DNA from: Saururus chinensis
Lineage: Eukaryota; Streptophyta; Magnoliopsida; Piperales; Saururaceae
Reading direction: 5' to 3'
DNA length: 64,000 nucleotides
Assembly: GCA_035235625.1 (NCBI GenBank)
Contig: CP141141.1
Location: forward strand, 310,001-374,000
Shown: positions 12,265-24,480 of the stretch, piece by piece
Layout of the letters: each line of letters starts with the position of its first letter
Position numbering within the stretch: position 1 is the stretch's first letter
The notes under the pieces: model-generated
The model's database searches: none
What the model was told of the DNA's origin: nothing
Seen by the model: only the letters and a program-made list of their open reading frames with translations
Made by a program: the position numbers and the translations under genes

Positions 12265-13572
12265 AACTGCCAAGTCTGATGCTCAGGCTCAGGCTTAGGC
12301 TCAGTCTCGGAAATTAAATGGCTTCTGGCCTCTGGGGTTGGGCCATACTAACCGGCTTAAAGCGGTTTTATTCTGTGATGAGATTAGTACCTACCGTAGT
12401 AACAAGATCTTTTATTTTGTTGTTAACAGTAACAAGATCTTTCTTGACTTTCAGTCTCCATATATCGAAGCTTACATTACATTTAATAATGTACCCAACA
12501 GATACCTAGTTTCCTTTGGTGTATAATTATTCCTTCACTTGTCTTGTAATTTCATGGTATAAATCGCTCTACCTAGAGCATGGTCAGTTGCCACTGACCC
12601 TATCCATGTGTTGGCTTAAGCTTTAAGGATTTTTTTTTTTTTGGCTTTTGCAGTATTTAAGGATAATTGGCTAGTGAACGGTAATTAAACTCAGGTGTAT
12701 GGCCTTTTGTATGTGTATGTGAAAGAGAGAGAGGGAGATGGAGAGTGTGCTTTCCCATGTGGCTTAATTGATCTTCAGCACGATGGCAATTGCAATTTTA
12801 CTGGTTCACAGAAGTCGACGTATCTAGTAAAGCTTGTACGCAGGGAAAAAACAACTGCAAGGTCGGGGGTATGAAGTGGAGGAACGAGGAGGGCATGCAG
12901 CTGGTTCATGTGGCTGGGCATGTGGAAGGATGGGGAAATCCATGTGAATGCATGCACTGAAAAGATGGGGCCGCCTATGAGGCCGGAAAAACAATCCTCC
13001 GAAGGCTGGTCAAAAGAATGGCGCCCTAATTTATTGTTGCTGACGTGATGTGGGCGGGGCGGTCTCACAATTTTAACTGTATGTCTGGGGGCATGGATAA
13101 ACGACAAAGGTTTCCCAAGGTTTGCCAGCTTGAATCACCCACCATCAAGTCAGCTCTTTCCTTCCCCTCGATCATCCATCCTTTTGCTTTGCCTTTCTCG
13201 TTAAGAATCCTGTTTTCCAAGTGAATTGCCCAAGCCATATACCACTTTTTCCTTATTTTACCAGGAGCCTAGGCCATATTATTGCTCATTAACATATCAA
13301 TTTCCCTTTCTATCTTTCCCCTTTTTTTATGTCGCCTGCCTTATATACGTCATATATATTGCAAATCATTGTCTAAAAGGCTACACTAGCAAATCACATT
13401 GTCTTTTTCATTTTCTTCTTGGCGCTTTTTAACCAATCAATCTATTATTGATTAATACATAATAAACAAAAAAAAGGTTTTGCATTTCTCCGGGTTGAAT
13501 TATTTAAATCATAGAAATGAAATGAAAAGAAGTGAGACAAAGAAATGAATTATTTTACACATTACTTACTCC
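12265..13572. other. WOX upstream region, no gene recognised
   Basis: Intergenic. It contains a short hexamer-like run (CTCAGG repeats, about 12280-12305), a GA-rich microsatellite at about 12722-12748 and a T run at about 12629. It probably includes distal WOX promoter. No coding region is supported. Confidence 0.45.
12722..12748 (+). repeat. GA-rich microsatellite
   Basis: A run of AGAGAGAGAGGGAGATGGAG lies about 0.9 kb upstream of the WOX start codon. GAGA-type tracts are common in plant promoters; any role here is inference. Confidence 0.6.
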
Positions 13573-13797
13573 AGGAAGCGTTTTTCCTCCTCCACCCTAA
13601 TAATGATACTAGCGTAAGGAATACATGGGAGTCCTTGATATTTGAGATTGATGGCGCACACACTAGTGTCCATTAGCGCTAGTACCACTGACACTAATGC
13701 GCTTTAGCATGTGCACTATCGATCTCATAGATGAAGGGATCCCATGTGTTCCTTACGCTGGGCTCATTGTTAGAGTAGGGCAGAGAAAACTCTTCCC
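13573..13797. mobile_element. Foldback MITE, non-autonomous
   Basis: The two halves are imperfect inverted copies. The left arm begins GGAAGCGTTTTTCC and the right arm ends GAAAACTCTTCC. Inner matching blocks include AGCGTAAGGAATACATGGGA on the left, and its inverse TCCCATGTGTTCCTTACGCT on the right. The arms are about 100 bases each around a short centre near 13680. There is no coding capacity. A target-site duplication was not identified, so the superfamily is open. Confidence 0.8.
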
Positions 13798-14199
13798 TTG
13801 CTTAGATATACAATATTTTCACATCACCTAATTTTCTCTAAATATTACATATTACTTACTTATGTGTGGACTAAAATACATCTTTCTTCTTCTTTCCCAT
13901 CTCCTTCCTATCCCGCCCTTTGTTCCCAAAGTCTACTTCTTTCCCGCCTTTTTCAAACAACTTCTCCTGGATCTCCTCTCTTTCTTCTCTCGCCTACAAC
14001 TTGGGGCATCTTTTCTTTGCCACCACGGGGAAAATTTTCAAGTACCAATATGTGACAAGGCAAGATGTGTGTCAAGTTCAGAAGAAACTTGACTCGAATC
14101 CTAACTGAAAAGTTAAACTTTTGGAAGGTTTTACCCATTGGGTTGTGGGACAAGAGAGAAGTTGTTGTATGTAAAATTTGGTTGACAAGAGACACATTG

Positions 14200-14770
14200 C
14201 TTTATTGATAAAACCACATTGTTATATTGATTGCACTGTATTGTTGTATTAATTTAATTATATTATTATATCGATTCAACCATATTATTTTATTTATTCA
14301 ATAATAATATTATATTGATTCAACTTTAAACTGTATTGATTCAACCATATTGTTGTTTCAATTCAACTGAATTACTTTATTCATTCAACCATATTATTGT
14401 ATTGATTTAAACATATTGTCGTATTGATTCAAATGTATTGTTGTATTAATTTAATTATATTGTTTTAATGATTCATCCATATTGTTTTATTGATTCATCA
14501 ATATTGCTTCCTTCAGCTGTATTGTTGTAGTGATTAAAACATATTGTTATATTGATTTAACTTTATTATTATGATCATTCAACCATATTGCTATATTTAT
14601 AGTTAACCATATTGGTGTAATCAGTCGACCTTATTGATGTATTAATTCAACCATGTTTTTGTAATCAATCAACATATTGTTGTTTTGAATAAAATGTAAT
14701 ATTATAATTACTTAATCATACGTTTATATTTACTGAGCTATGTTGCTCTATTTATTCAGCCATATTGCTA
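14200..14770. repeat. AT-rich minisatellite, unit about 21 bp
   Basis: Degenerate head-to-tail units of the type TTCAACCATATTGTTGTATTG recur roughly every 21-22 bases, some twenty-five times, with drift and small indels. Both flanks are unrelated single-copy-looking DNA. Confidence 0.85.
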
Positions 14771-15142
14771 TTCATAGAGATGGCTGATCTTTTCTGCCAA
14801 AGAAACTACCAATGTCTCCATATTTACAGAGAAGTCTTGGTTCCCTCTGGCTTCATCCTATCCTCAAGTTTACCCACCATGACTGTGGAAATTGGAACCA
14901 AGCTAGAGAGATGGTAATGGCTCAGGTCAATGTGATGGATATTTGATAGCTCATCAAAATCAAACCCGAGAGGTTGTTGTGGTCTAGTGCCATATAGTTG
15001 AGCACCTTGAGCTAGCCCGAGCGAGACCCACAAGCCCTTTAAGCACTTTCTAGATGTCCGTCAAGGTTCGACCCATCGAATTGTCAACCATGAATGTGCA
15101 GTCTTCATGCTCTAGAATGATCCCAAAATGGGAAAGATTGTA

Positions 15143-15952
15143 ACAACCTGGGCTAACTCGGAGGTTTGAAAAATCTCAGATTAAAATTTTCATCCTTAAA
15201 TGAGAAAACATCATCTATGTGCTAGAGCTGTAATGTTCTTATACACACTACATAGTTTCAAAGCTCTACCGTGTGTAAGCCAAAACAAAACATAACAGCT
15301 AATACATGCATCAGACAATATAAAATCATATATTCATATACTTATAATCTAATAAATTATTTGAAGTCAAATAGAAATCTAGCAAATCATCGGAGTCAAA
15401 TAAAAAGTCATAAATTATCGGAGTCAGATGGAAACTAATAAATCATTGGAGAAAGACAACTCATTCTTCATGGAACAAAGCAAAATAGAGCATATCAGAA
15501 TAAATCATATTAGAAATTCTTACTGTCTTGAGATTTTCAAAAGTAATGGTGTTTGAAGTTTCTCCTTCTTTTAGAGCATTCTCCCTTAAGGTCTAGACAC
15601 GGCAAATGGAGCCTCCTCTTGCTATGAAACGTTTCTTTCTTTCCTGCCGGAAGGCAGCGGACAAAACATCCCTTTACTAGAGACATTTTTTTCATTGCGT
15701 TCAAATATGATAGACGGAATCTCCCCTTACCAAGGGACATGTTTCTCTCTCTTTTCACACCCAAAAATAGCAGACATAACCTCATGTTACTAGGGATGTT
15801 TCTCTCTTTACAATCCGATGATGGAGGACGAAGCCTCCTCTTTCCTCGGGCCGTTTTAAGTGATGCCATGTTTGTTAATTTTGTTAAATGTGAGGGGTTA
15901 AGAATAATTATTAATTTTTGAACGGAGATTAGTCAAAATAGAGGAGTGAAAT
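15143..15952. repeat. Fragments of gypsy-type LTRs, two orientations
   Basis: From 15143 (TGTAACAACCTGGGC) to about 15870 the sequence reads like the outer part of a minus-oriented LTR. It includes a stretch (15530-15870) that is the inverse of 25120-25470. From about 15875 it switches to the start of a related LTR in plus orientation, sharing GTGAGGGGTTAAGAATA-like and AAAATAGAGGAGTGAAA blocks with 24484-24556. The gypsy element at 15953 interrupts this second piece. Broken and old. Confidence 0.55.
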
Positions 15953-18150
15953 TGTCGTGCCCCAGGATTTTGGAAGCATATATATAAGTTTAATAAAAAT
16001 ATCAAACTTTGTCTGGGCCCGCAACTGGAGCCACTCGCCATAAGTGATAATAAAATAATTAATTTCATAGGAACTACCATTTGTGGACAAACACACAAAA
16101 GAAAAATAATAAAGTGAGTTCTTACTTTGTGATTTAAGTGCGGCTCAAAATCCTTGAAAGCATCTCGATAATACTCGCAGTAGGCCCATCTACCGGCACA
16201 CTAAGCTGTGTCGTGTCCAAGCACATAATATAAATAATACTTTCATAAATAATAAGGTGTGCCTATCACCCAAAACCACCCTTAGAGCTTCTTCCTACAT
16301 ATTGAAGATACTCTCAAGGATTGCAAGCTCTCATGGCTCGCTACAAGTGTCTCAAACACCTACTCCGTCCTATGGACTTTGTTGTGGGTACAAAGCAGCA
16401 ACTTCTTACTCCTCCATAGATCATTGCAAAACACCTCATGCTTGTGGAGAGAAGAGCCACCCGTGCTTATAGGGCCTCAGGATCAAGAGAGCAGGGAGTC
16501 TTCATATGATAATTTCTACCCTAGTGTGTGTAGCCATGATAGGTGCCCTTAGTTAGGTGCTAATTAGGGGTCTCGCCCTTAGTTAGGGGCTCACTATGCT
16601 AAAATAAGTATTGTGCATACGATTCTAAACCGGATTATAAGTGTGCCCTCATCTAATCTACAGAGCCCTATTGAGGTACCCAACAATAACTCCTCACAAC
16701 CAAAAAATTCTTAAGTTTCCAAACTCATAAAGGGTAATTTTTTCTTTTAAAACATTATCTCCTAATGTTTATCCTTTTAAAAACCCTAGTCTAGCCTTTA
16801 CAAGCAATGAGTGTATTACTATTAACGACTACAAAGACAAGGTTGGTCGCTTGTTCCATAGAGACATTTACCCTTTATTTTTCTTGTTTCAATGACTTGA
16901 TCATCATGCTTATACATATTTTCAAATATAATCTTGATAATCCTCCTTTCAACAAAGTCGAGTTCTATAAAACCGTCTTTCAAACATACTGTATTCATTC
17001 GAAATGAAAACACTGGCAAAGCTAGATTTTCTCTATCTCACACACTTCAACGTGTATAATTCATACCCAATTCTATGAATTAACATTTGATAAAACTATT
17101 ATATATGAGGCAATCATAAAACATGAAGTATATAAAACATATCCGCTTCCAACTGATAATCATTCAACTAATCGAATACACATAATAGAATTATAAACAT
17201 ATAGTATATAATTCATATCCTATCTCAACAATTAATCATTCGACAAATTGAATATATGTGCAAAAATCATAAAATATAACTTGAAATTAACTCTAATGCA
17301 TAGCATGCTAGAGTCATACACATATTAAGTTTAAAAGACAACCAAAGTCAACAAACATGCCTTAAGAAATGATAAAAACCCCTACCTCTCTCTACGCATG
17401 ATTTCGAAGATGACGCGCAAAACTCCACGTACTTAGATGTCCACTTTTGGGGCTTTAGAGATTACCAACCAGAATAATAGCCTACAACAATGTCTGACAC
17501 ACTCAATTTAGGTAAGAACGCCTTTTGAACGACTCAAATTGGACTTAAAACGACTTAGAAAGAGAGAAATGAAATTTCATGAGTGGGAGAAACCAAAACT
17601 AGAAAATATGAGGCCACATGCATTTAAATAGGGGCTAAAGGTGGTTCCGGGATGCCACACGTCAAACACGTGGTGTGTGACGTGGGGCCTGGCCTATGCA
17701 TGCCCCACACTGATGTGCGGCACATGTAATGTGCGCTTCACACTAACGCGCATCATTGCTGGCTTCAGCATGCTGATGTAATAAATAATAATTTTATTAT
17801 TTATTTTTTCAAAAAATTCAAAAACTTCAAACACGTGTAATTTCTCTCAAGTACTCCAATTCACGCATTTTTGGTACCATTGGGCTCGTATCGATAAGCC
17901 CTACAAAACTAGACCTCATATTAGTATGTTATCCCGCACTTTTCAAGTGGGTCTCGCCCATGTGACACACTTCCCAAGGCCATAACTTTCAACCCCGGTG
18001 TCTGATTTGCGTAGTTCAAGGTTCGAGCTCTAACGCACTGTTGCAAAAGCTCACCAAATATCTGCTTCTAAATAATTTAAAATTATTAAAAACTTATAAA
18101 ATATCTTTATTAGAGGCAAAAAATCGTACCAAAAATTCATGGTCATTACA
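15953..18150 (-). repeat. Left (3') LTR of the 16-23 kb gypsy element
   Basis: 2198 bases, matching 20941-22989 and, more distantly, 32370-34687 and 38336-40669. Shared blocks include CCACTTTTGGGGCTTTAGAG and GCACTTTTCAAGTGGGTC. It is bounded on the right by the polypurine tract complement. Confidence 0.8.
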
Positions 18151-18921
18151 ATCTACCCTCTTAAAGAAATTTCATCCTCGAAATTTGTACCTTGCATTCA
18201 CTGAAAAATTTTGGGACGCGCCTTCATTACTTTTCTTTCTAACTCCCAAGCTTCCAAGTTGCTTCCTTCGAGAGTGGTGTTGCCATAATACTTTCTGTAA
18301 TGTAATCCTTTCTGTCCAAGCATCGATTCCTTACAATCCAAACATCTTTCAATCTTTCCTCCAAAGATAAATTAGGTTCTAGGCAACTTCTGTCTAATCC
18401 AAGACATGCAAAGCATCTCACATGTGCTTCCAAAGCATGGTCATATGAAACATGTCTTGACCACCATTAAGCTGAGGGGTAAGGCTAGTCTTTAAGCCAT
18501 TGACCCTACCTTGTCCAAGCTTACAACGATTCTACCATGCTTCCACTGCACACTCTGATGAACTTCACTGAATCTGGTCAATGCTTTAACCACTCAAGCT
18601 TCACTAACCTACCCTTTCTTACTTCCCTTCAACATGTCAATGCTCTCTCTCTAATCCATCGCATGACTTTGCTTCAACATATTAGTTCTCTCTCTAATCC
18701 ATCGCATGGGCATGCAATCTCTTCTCTATCTTAATAGTTATCTCTGACTAACCAACCGAATGAAGGTGGATGGTCGTACTAATCCTTAGGTTGGTACCGA
18801 ATTCTTCCTAAAGTCCCTACCACAACTTGAAAGATAAACCAACTACCTTACTCTGTGATGATCGATGATGGCACTCCATGTCAACTAATCATTTCCTTTA
18901 CATACCTCCTTACCTGAAAAT

Positions 18922-19363
18922 TTAAAGAGTGTGACTTTTTTTGAGGTAGAAGATGTAAACTCTTACTTGATCTACTATTGCCTGAACAAATTCCCGACCT
19001 TGCGTCGTCTTGGGTAAACCTAAAACAAAATCCATAACGATGTACTCTTGCTTCCATTCAAGAATTTCCATCAATTGAAGAGTACCTAAACGTTCATTAC
19101 ATTCATCTTTAACTTGTTGATAGTTAAACACTTCAAAAACATACTCTCCTATGTCATTTTTCATTCTATTCAACCAAAAAATTCCTTTTTAGGTCTTGAT
19201 ACCTCTTCGTTCCACCCGAATGGATGGTGTACTGAGATCTATATGCTTCATGCAATAGATCCTTCCGTAACTCGAGTATTGTAGGAAACTCTAATCCTTC
19301 TCGGAATCTAACATCTCTATCATAGCTTTTGTTAATGTCAGGCTTTCCATGTAATGCATGCAC
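18922..19363 (-). mobile_element. Gypsy integrase remnant inside the 16-23 kb element
   Basis: Minus-strand translations show the integrase zinc-binding region (LLHEAYRSQYTIHSGGTKRY) and the start of the core (EYIVMDFVLGLPKTTQGREF), in two adjoining frames. Part of a broken fossil element. Confidence 0.8.
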
Positions 19364-20479
19364 TTTCCATCTCCTTTTTGTACCTCCAAAATGTTCTCAT
19401 CCAATGTCGACTTCTCCTCTATATTGTCCACAAAAGTTCTCTTGTCCCCAAGCCGCACATCAGGTTAAAAACTTATTGTTTCCCTTCTAAGAACTTCTGC
19501 TCCTTTACGAGCATTTGAACAATCCATCCTTTGGTCTTGCAACTCGATACCTGACTATTCATCAAGAAAAGACACTGGCTCAGTCTTATATTATGTCTAT
19601 CGCATCCAAACATTTCTCATTTACTTCGTCAGAAATAACTGCAACAAGGTATGTCAAACACCCTTGGCTCAGCTATTTCTGTAGTTTACCACGAATCCAA
19701 CACACCATCTTGACCTTTCTTGATTCCCTTGGAACACTAAGCTCTCTTTTCCAAACACTTTCTCTTTTCCATAATCTACTCTCTTGTTAGAAGAGAAATT
19801 TCTTTCTGTAAATGGTCACCAAAAAACTTCCTTCTCCGTCTTGTCAAAAGATGTCTCATCTTTCTTTTTGTTGGAACCGTCATCATCTTAAAACTCTTTC
19901 TACTTCAATGGTCCACTTATTGGACACCTTAAGATTGTCCTGTCCTATAAGGTTGAAGAGATCTCCTTGACTCGCTCTAATGGATTGTCCTTCTCACTAT
20001 GATTATTGTCAATAGAAGTATTACAATTACATAAGCAGTTGGAATTAGGCTTGAACCTCAGTTCTTGATTCAACATCTTCATGCAACCATTTTTAGCATC
20101 ATCAAAGGAAAGATTTCCAAAAGGTCCTCTGTGACCACTAATTCCTGAACTAATGCTTCAGTAAGAGTTGAGTCATCCGACTGTGTACACCTCTTCCACA
20201 GTCAGAAGTCATCCTTGGGGTACTACTCAATTGTAACAACCTTGAATTAACAGTTTATTTCACACACACAAACAAGTTTTTCTTCTACTATTTCTTAAAA
20301 CGAGATGTGTGTTTTACAACACCTCGCTCATTCATTTTCCAAAGCAAAACAAGCAAAATCATTATGGTAATAGCAATTATTATCGAAGAAAAATCATAAA
20401 AACAAAATATTAATCGTTGGTGTTAACATATCTGAAAGTATAAGCGTAATGACGCTTCTAAGTAGCTAATTCAAAAACA

Positions 20480-20790
20480 ATATTACGCTGTAGAAGTACA
20501 ACCAACCTTGGAGCTATCCAATAACACCACATGTCCCATACCACATGTGTTTGGTTGTTTCTCCGCGGCAGTTCCACAACCCTTTAATTATATGCGTTGA
20601 TATATCTTGAAGTTTACATGTAACGATGCTTCTGAGTGGTTGTTACTACTCATGTCCCATACCATGAGTATTTGAGATGCCTTAAAATAAATTTATCGTA
20701 AACAAGCGCAACAAACCTTGGAGCTATCTACGAACACCATATGTCCCATACCATGGGTGTTTGATGGATTTCTCCTTGGAAGTTTCACGA
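20480..20790 (-). repeat. Triple repeat in the gypsy leader
   Basis: Three spaced copies of a block centred on TGTCCCATACCA occur at about 20531, 20651 and 20741, roughly 90-120 bases apart, between the right LTR and the coding region. The same triple arrangement recurs in the 32-40 kb element at about 37917, 38050 and 38140. Confidence 0.7.
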
Positions 20791-20940
20791 CCTAAAAAGA
20801 CATGCCACCACTAGAACAATTTTTATTAACTTACGTGCTACACACCCCTAAGACAAAAAATTACTCTAGTCTCAACATTATTTCTCACCTCATGTATTTG
20901 TGGATAGAGTTTCCTAGTTGCTCCAATACCAACTACCAAC

Positions 20941-22989
20941 TATCGCGCCCCGAGATTTTGGAAGCATATATATATATATATATAAGCGATTGGAGCCACT
21001 AGCTATAAGCGATAATAAAATAATTAATCTCCTAGTAACTACTGTCCGTGTACAAACACACAAGAGAAAAATAATAAAGAGAGTTATTACTTTGTGATTT
21101 ACGTGTAGTTTAAAATCCTTGAAATCATCTCGATAATACTCGAAGTAGGCTCGTCTACCCACACACTACCCTTTGTCGAGTCCTGCAAGGTCTGGGGGGC
21201 AGTGAGTATTTTAAAATACTTAGTAGGAGAGTTCATACAATCAGGCATGAAGCAACACATGGCAGTTTCCAAGCACATAAAATAAATAATACTTTAATAA
21301 ACACCTCGTGCTTGTGGAGAGAAGAGCAACCGGTGCTCATAGGGCACCAGGATCAAGAGAGGAGAGTCTTCCTATGATACTCTCTACCCTAGTGCGTATA
21401 GCCTTGATAGGTGCCATTCGTTAGGTGCTAATCAGGGGTCTTGCCTTTTGTTAGTGCTCACCAGGTTAAAATAGGTATCATGCATCTGATTCTAAACTTG
21501 ATTATAATTGTGCCCTCATCTAATTTATGGAGCTCTATTGGGGTGCCCAACAATAGCTTCGGACAACCAAAACATTCTTAAGTTCCTAGACTCATAAACA
21601 ACAATTTTTCTTTTAAAACATTATCTCCCAATGTTTATCCTTTTTAAAACCTAGCCTCGCCTCTACAATCCATGGGAGCATCACTATTAACAATTACAAA
21701 GACAAGGTTGGTCACTTATTTTAATGAGACAATTGCCCTTTCTTTGTCTTGCTTCATTGACTCGATCACCATGCTTATATGTATTTTCAAAAATAATCTT
21801 GAGAATCCTCCTTTCGACAAGGACGAGTTCTCTAAAACCGTCTTTCAAATATGTTGTACTCATTCACAATGAAAATAGTGGTGAACCTATATGTTCTCTA
21901 TCTCACATGCCTCAATGTGTATAATTCATACCCAATTCCATGAATACATTTGTTAAAACTATTACATATGAGGCAATCATAAAGCATGTAGTATATAAAA
22001 CATATCCGCTTCCAACGAATAATCATTCTACTAATCGAATATACATAATAGAAATATAAACATACAATATATAATTTATATCCTATATCAATGATTAATC
22101 ATTCGATAAATTGAATATATGTGCGAAAATCATAAAACATAACTTGAAATTAACTCTAATGCATAGCATGCTAGAGTCATACACATATTAAGTTTAAAAG
22201 ACAACCAAACTCAACAAGCATGCCATAGGAAAGGATAAAAACCCCTACCTTGCTCTCCGCACAAGTTTGAAGACGACACACATAACTCCACATACTTGGA
22301 CGTCCACTTTTGGGGCTTTAGAGGTCTCCAATGAGAAAATCGCCCTGCCACAACGTCTGACACGCTAGAGTTGGGTAAGAACGCCTCTTGAATAACTAAA
22401 ATCGAAGTTAAAATGACTTAGAATGAGAGAAATGATGTTTCAGGAGTAGGAGAGAGAAAAACTGGAAAATATGAAGCCACACTCGTTTAAATAGGGGTCA
22501 GAGCTGGTTCCGAGACACCATGCGTCATGTGCTTAGCGCGGGGCCCAGCCCTCGTGGTATGTAGCATCAAGCGACTGTGCTGCCAATCGCGTCCACGACG
22601 TGCCACATGCATGGGGCCCGGCTCGCGTAATGAGCGCATTGCGGGTTCCGCTGACACAGTAAATAATATCTTTATTATTTATTTTTCAAAAAACTAAAAA
22701 CTTTAAATGCGTTTAACTTTCTCTCCTGAACTCCATTTCATGCATTCTTGGTGCCGTTGAGCTCGTATTGACAAGCCCTACAAAAATAGACCCCACATGA
22801 GTATGTTATCCCGCACTTTTCAAGTGGGTCCCACCTATGTGACACACTTCCCGAGGTTTAAGGCTCGTTATATTCGTTTCATCAATCTCTAACACAACCA
22901 TGCTAAAACTCGCCAAATATATGGCTCTAAATAATTTAATATTATTAAAAACTCATAAAATAGCTTTATTAGATGCAGAAAATCGTACC
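20941..22989 (-). repeat. Right (5') LTR of the 16-23 kb gypsy element
   Basis: It begins TATCGCGCCCCGAG, aligned to TGTCGTGCCCCAGG of the left LTR, and runs colinear with it to about 22989. There the sequence passes into an oppositely oriented LTR piece. Confidence 0.75.
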
Positions 22990-24480
22990 TTGAGTGGTTT
23001 AGTTTCCTAGGGCTCATCGATACGAACTCAACGGTACCAATAACGCATGAATCCAAGTGCATAGTAGAAAGATACAGACGTTTGGAGATAAAATCTATTT
23101 TAAAAAGGAAAAAAAGAGAATAAAAAGACTATGCAGTGCATGATTGACGAGCTGCCATGCACACCGCAACACGTTGTGGCATGAGCGGCATTACCAAAAA
23201 TGGCAGGTGCCACCAATTTTGGTGGCCCCGAGCCATGCCCTATATAAAGGGGTGGGGAGTTTTTCAGATCTAGACTCCATTTTCTATATTTCTGAGATAT
23301 TCTAAGTCCAATTTAGTCCTTTAAAAAAATGTTCTTAACTAAATTGATGGTGCTCTTTAATATAAATTTTAATTTTTAATTTAAAATAATCTAAAAATTT
23401 TGTTTTGAATATGTTGTAATGGGTTTAATACAAATTTTGATTCTTAATTTTAAATAATATGAAATTTATGTTTTGAATATGTTGCAAAGATGATTTTCCT
23501 AAGTTATTTTTGAGGAAATATGTTTTGAAAAATTGTAGAATTATCGAAGGAAAACCACCAAATACCTATGGTATTAGACTCGAGGTGTGAGTGGTTTGCT
23601 CTAAGGTTAAGTCTGTTGGTAGATTTGATATGAAATTTAATTTCAAAACCTTTGTATTTTGAAAATTGACTTGAGATTTATTAAATCTGTCTCAATGGCT
23701 AATGAAATATCTAAGAATAAACCATCAAACATCCGTGGTATGGGACATGAGGTATTAGTAGATAGCTTCAAGGCTGATTATGGTACTTTATTGAGACAAA
23801 TTTCGATTTCGAGTCTAGTTTAATCTAAAATGTTTGTTCTTAATTAAATTTGAAAATATAGTTTTTCTGATTTGTTGGGTCGTCAGACTCTCTATATAGT
23901 TATTTGGTATAGAGCCAAAAAACAATCATCTTTCTGCATATGTATTTGATATAGAGCCCAAAAACTATCAAATTTCTGTATAGTTATTTGGTATAGAGCC
24001 CCAAAACTATCGATTCTGGATACCTATTGAGAAAAATAATAGGTTCTGACGCGCACAAGTGTGGAGCATCAAGGGAAAGCTCCCATCCTTCTAGCTTTTG
24101 TCGCCCCATGAGTGTGGGAGCAAGCTGTTAGGTATCACAGCTCTCTAAATAAATGATTTGTCTAATTTTGAATAATTTATTGGATTTTGATGAATGATTG
24201 ATTTATCAAATTTTGAAAGAATGATATGTATGATTTTGAATGACGTATCATATTTCTAAATAATGATTTATCTGATTTTGATGTAATTATCGGATGCCGT
24301 TTACGTATGATTTATCCGATTTTGAATTAACTATTAAATTTTGTTTATAATTAATTTATTCAGTTATTTGAAAGAATGAGATATTTGTTTTGATATGAAA
24401 TTATTTTAAGATTGTTTTAGGTGATTTGTGAGGATGCAATTCAGTTGAAGGGGAAAAGAATGACCCCGTTTGTTGATTTC
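22990..24480 (+). repeat. Gypsy LTR and leader fragment, plus orientation
   Basis: The stretch starting near 22990 (CATCGATACGAACTCAACGG) is the inverse of the LTR block GGGCTCGTATCGATAAGCCC at 17882. Further on, about 23560-23780 carries the inverse of the leader repeat (GTGGTATGGGACATGAGG). It is therefore LTR plus leader of a related element, opposite to its left neighbour. No coding part was recognised. Confidence 0.65.

Larger units (their letters stand above)
15953..22989 (-). mobile_element. Ty3/gypsy LTR retrotransposon remnant, probably chromovirus (Tekay/Del-like)
   Basis: The left LTR is 15953-18150 (TGTCG...TTACA) and the right LTR about 20941-22989. A polypurine tract complement follows the left LTR at 18151. 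A primer-site-like complement (near 20915-20932) precedes the right LTR, so the element reads on the minus strand. Inside, 18922-19363 carries integrase: a zinc-binding stretch and the start of the catalytic core (YIVMDFVLGLPKTTQG). The interior is only about 2.8 kb, so most of the coding region is absent. The LTRs differ visibly throughout, which suggests an old insertion. The family assignment rests on LTR length, the Met-tRNA-type primer site and the integrase, and is moderate. Confidence 0.8.
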
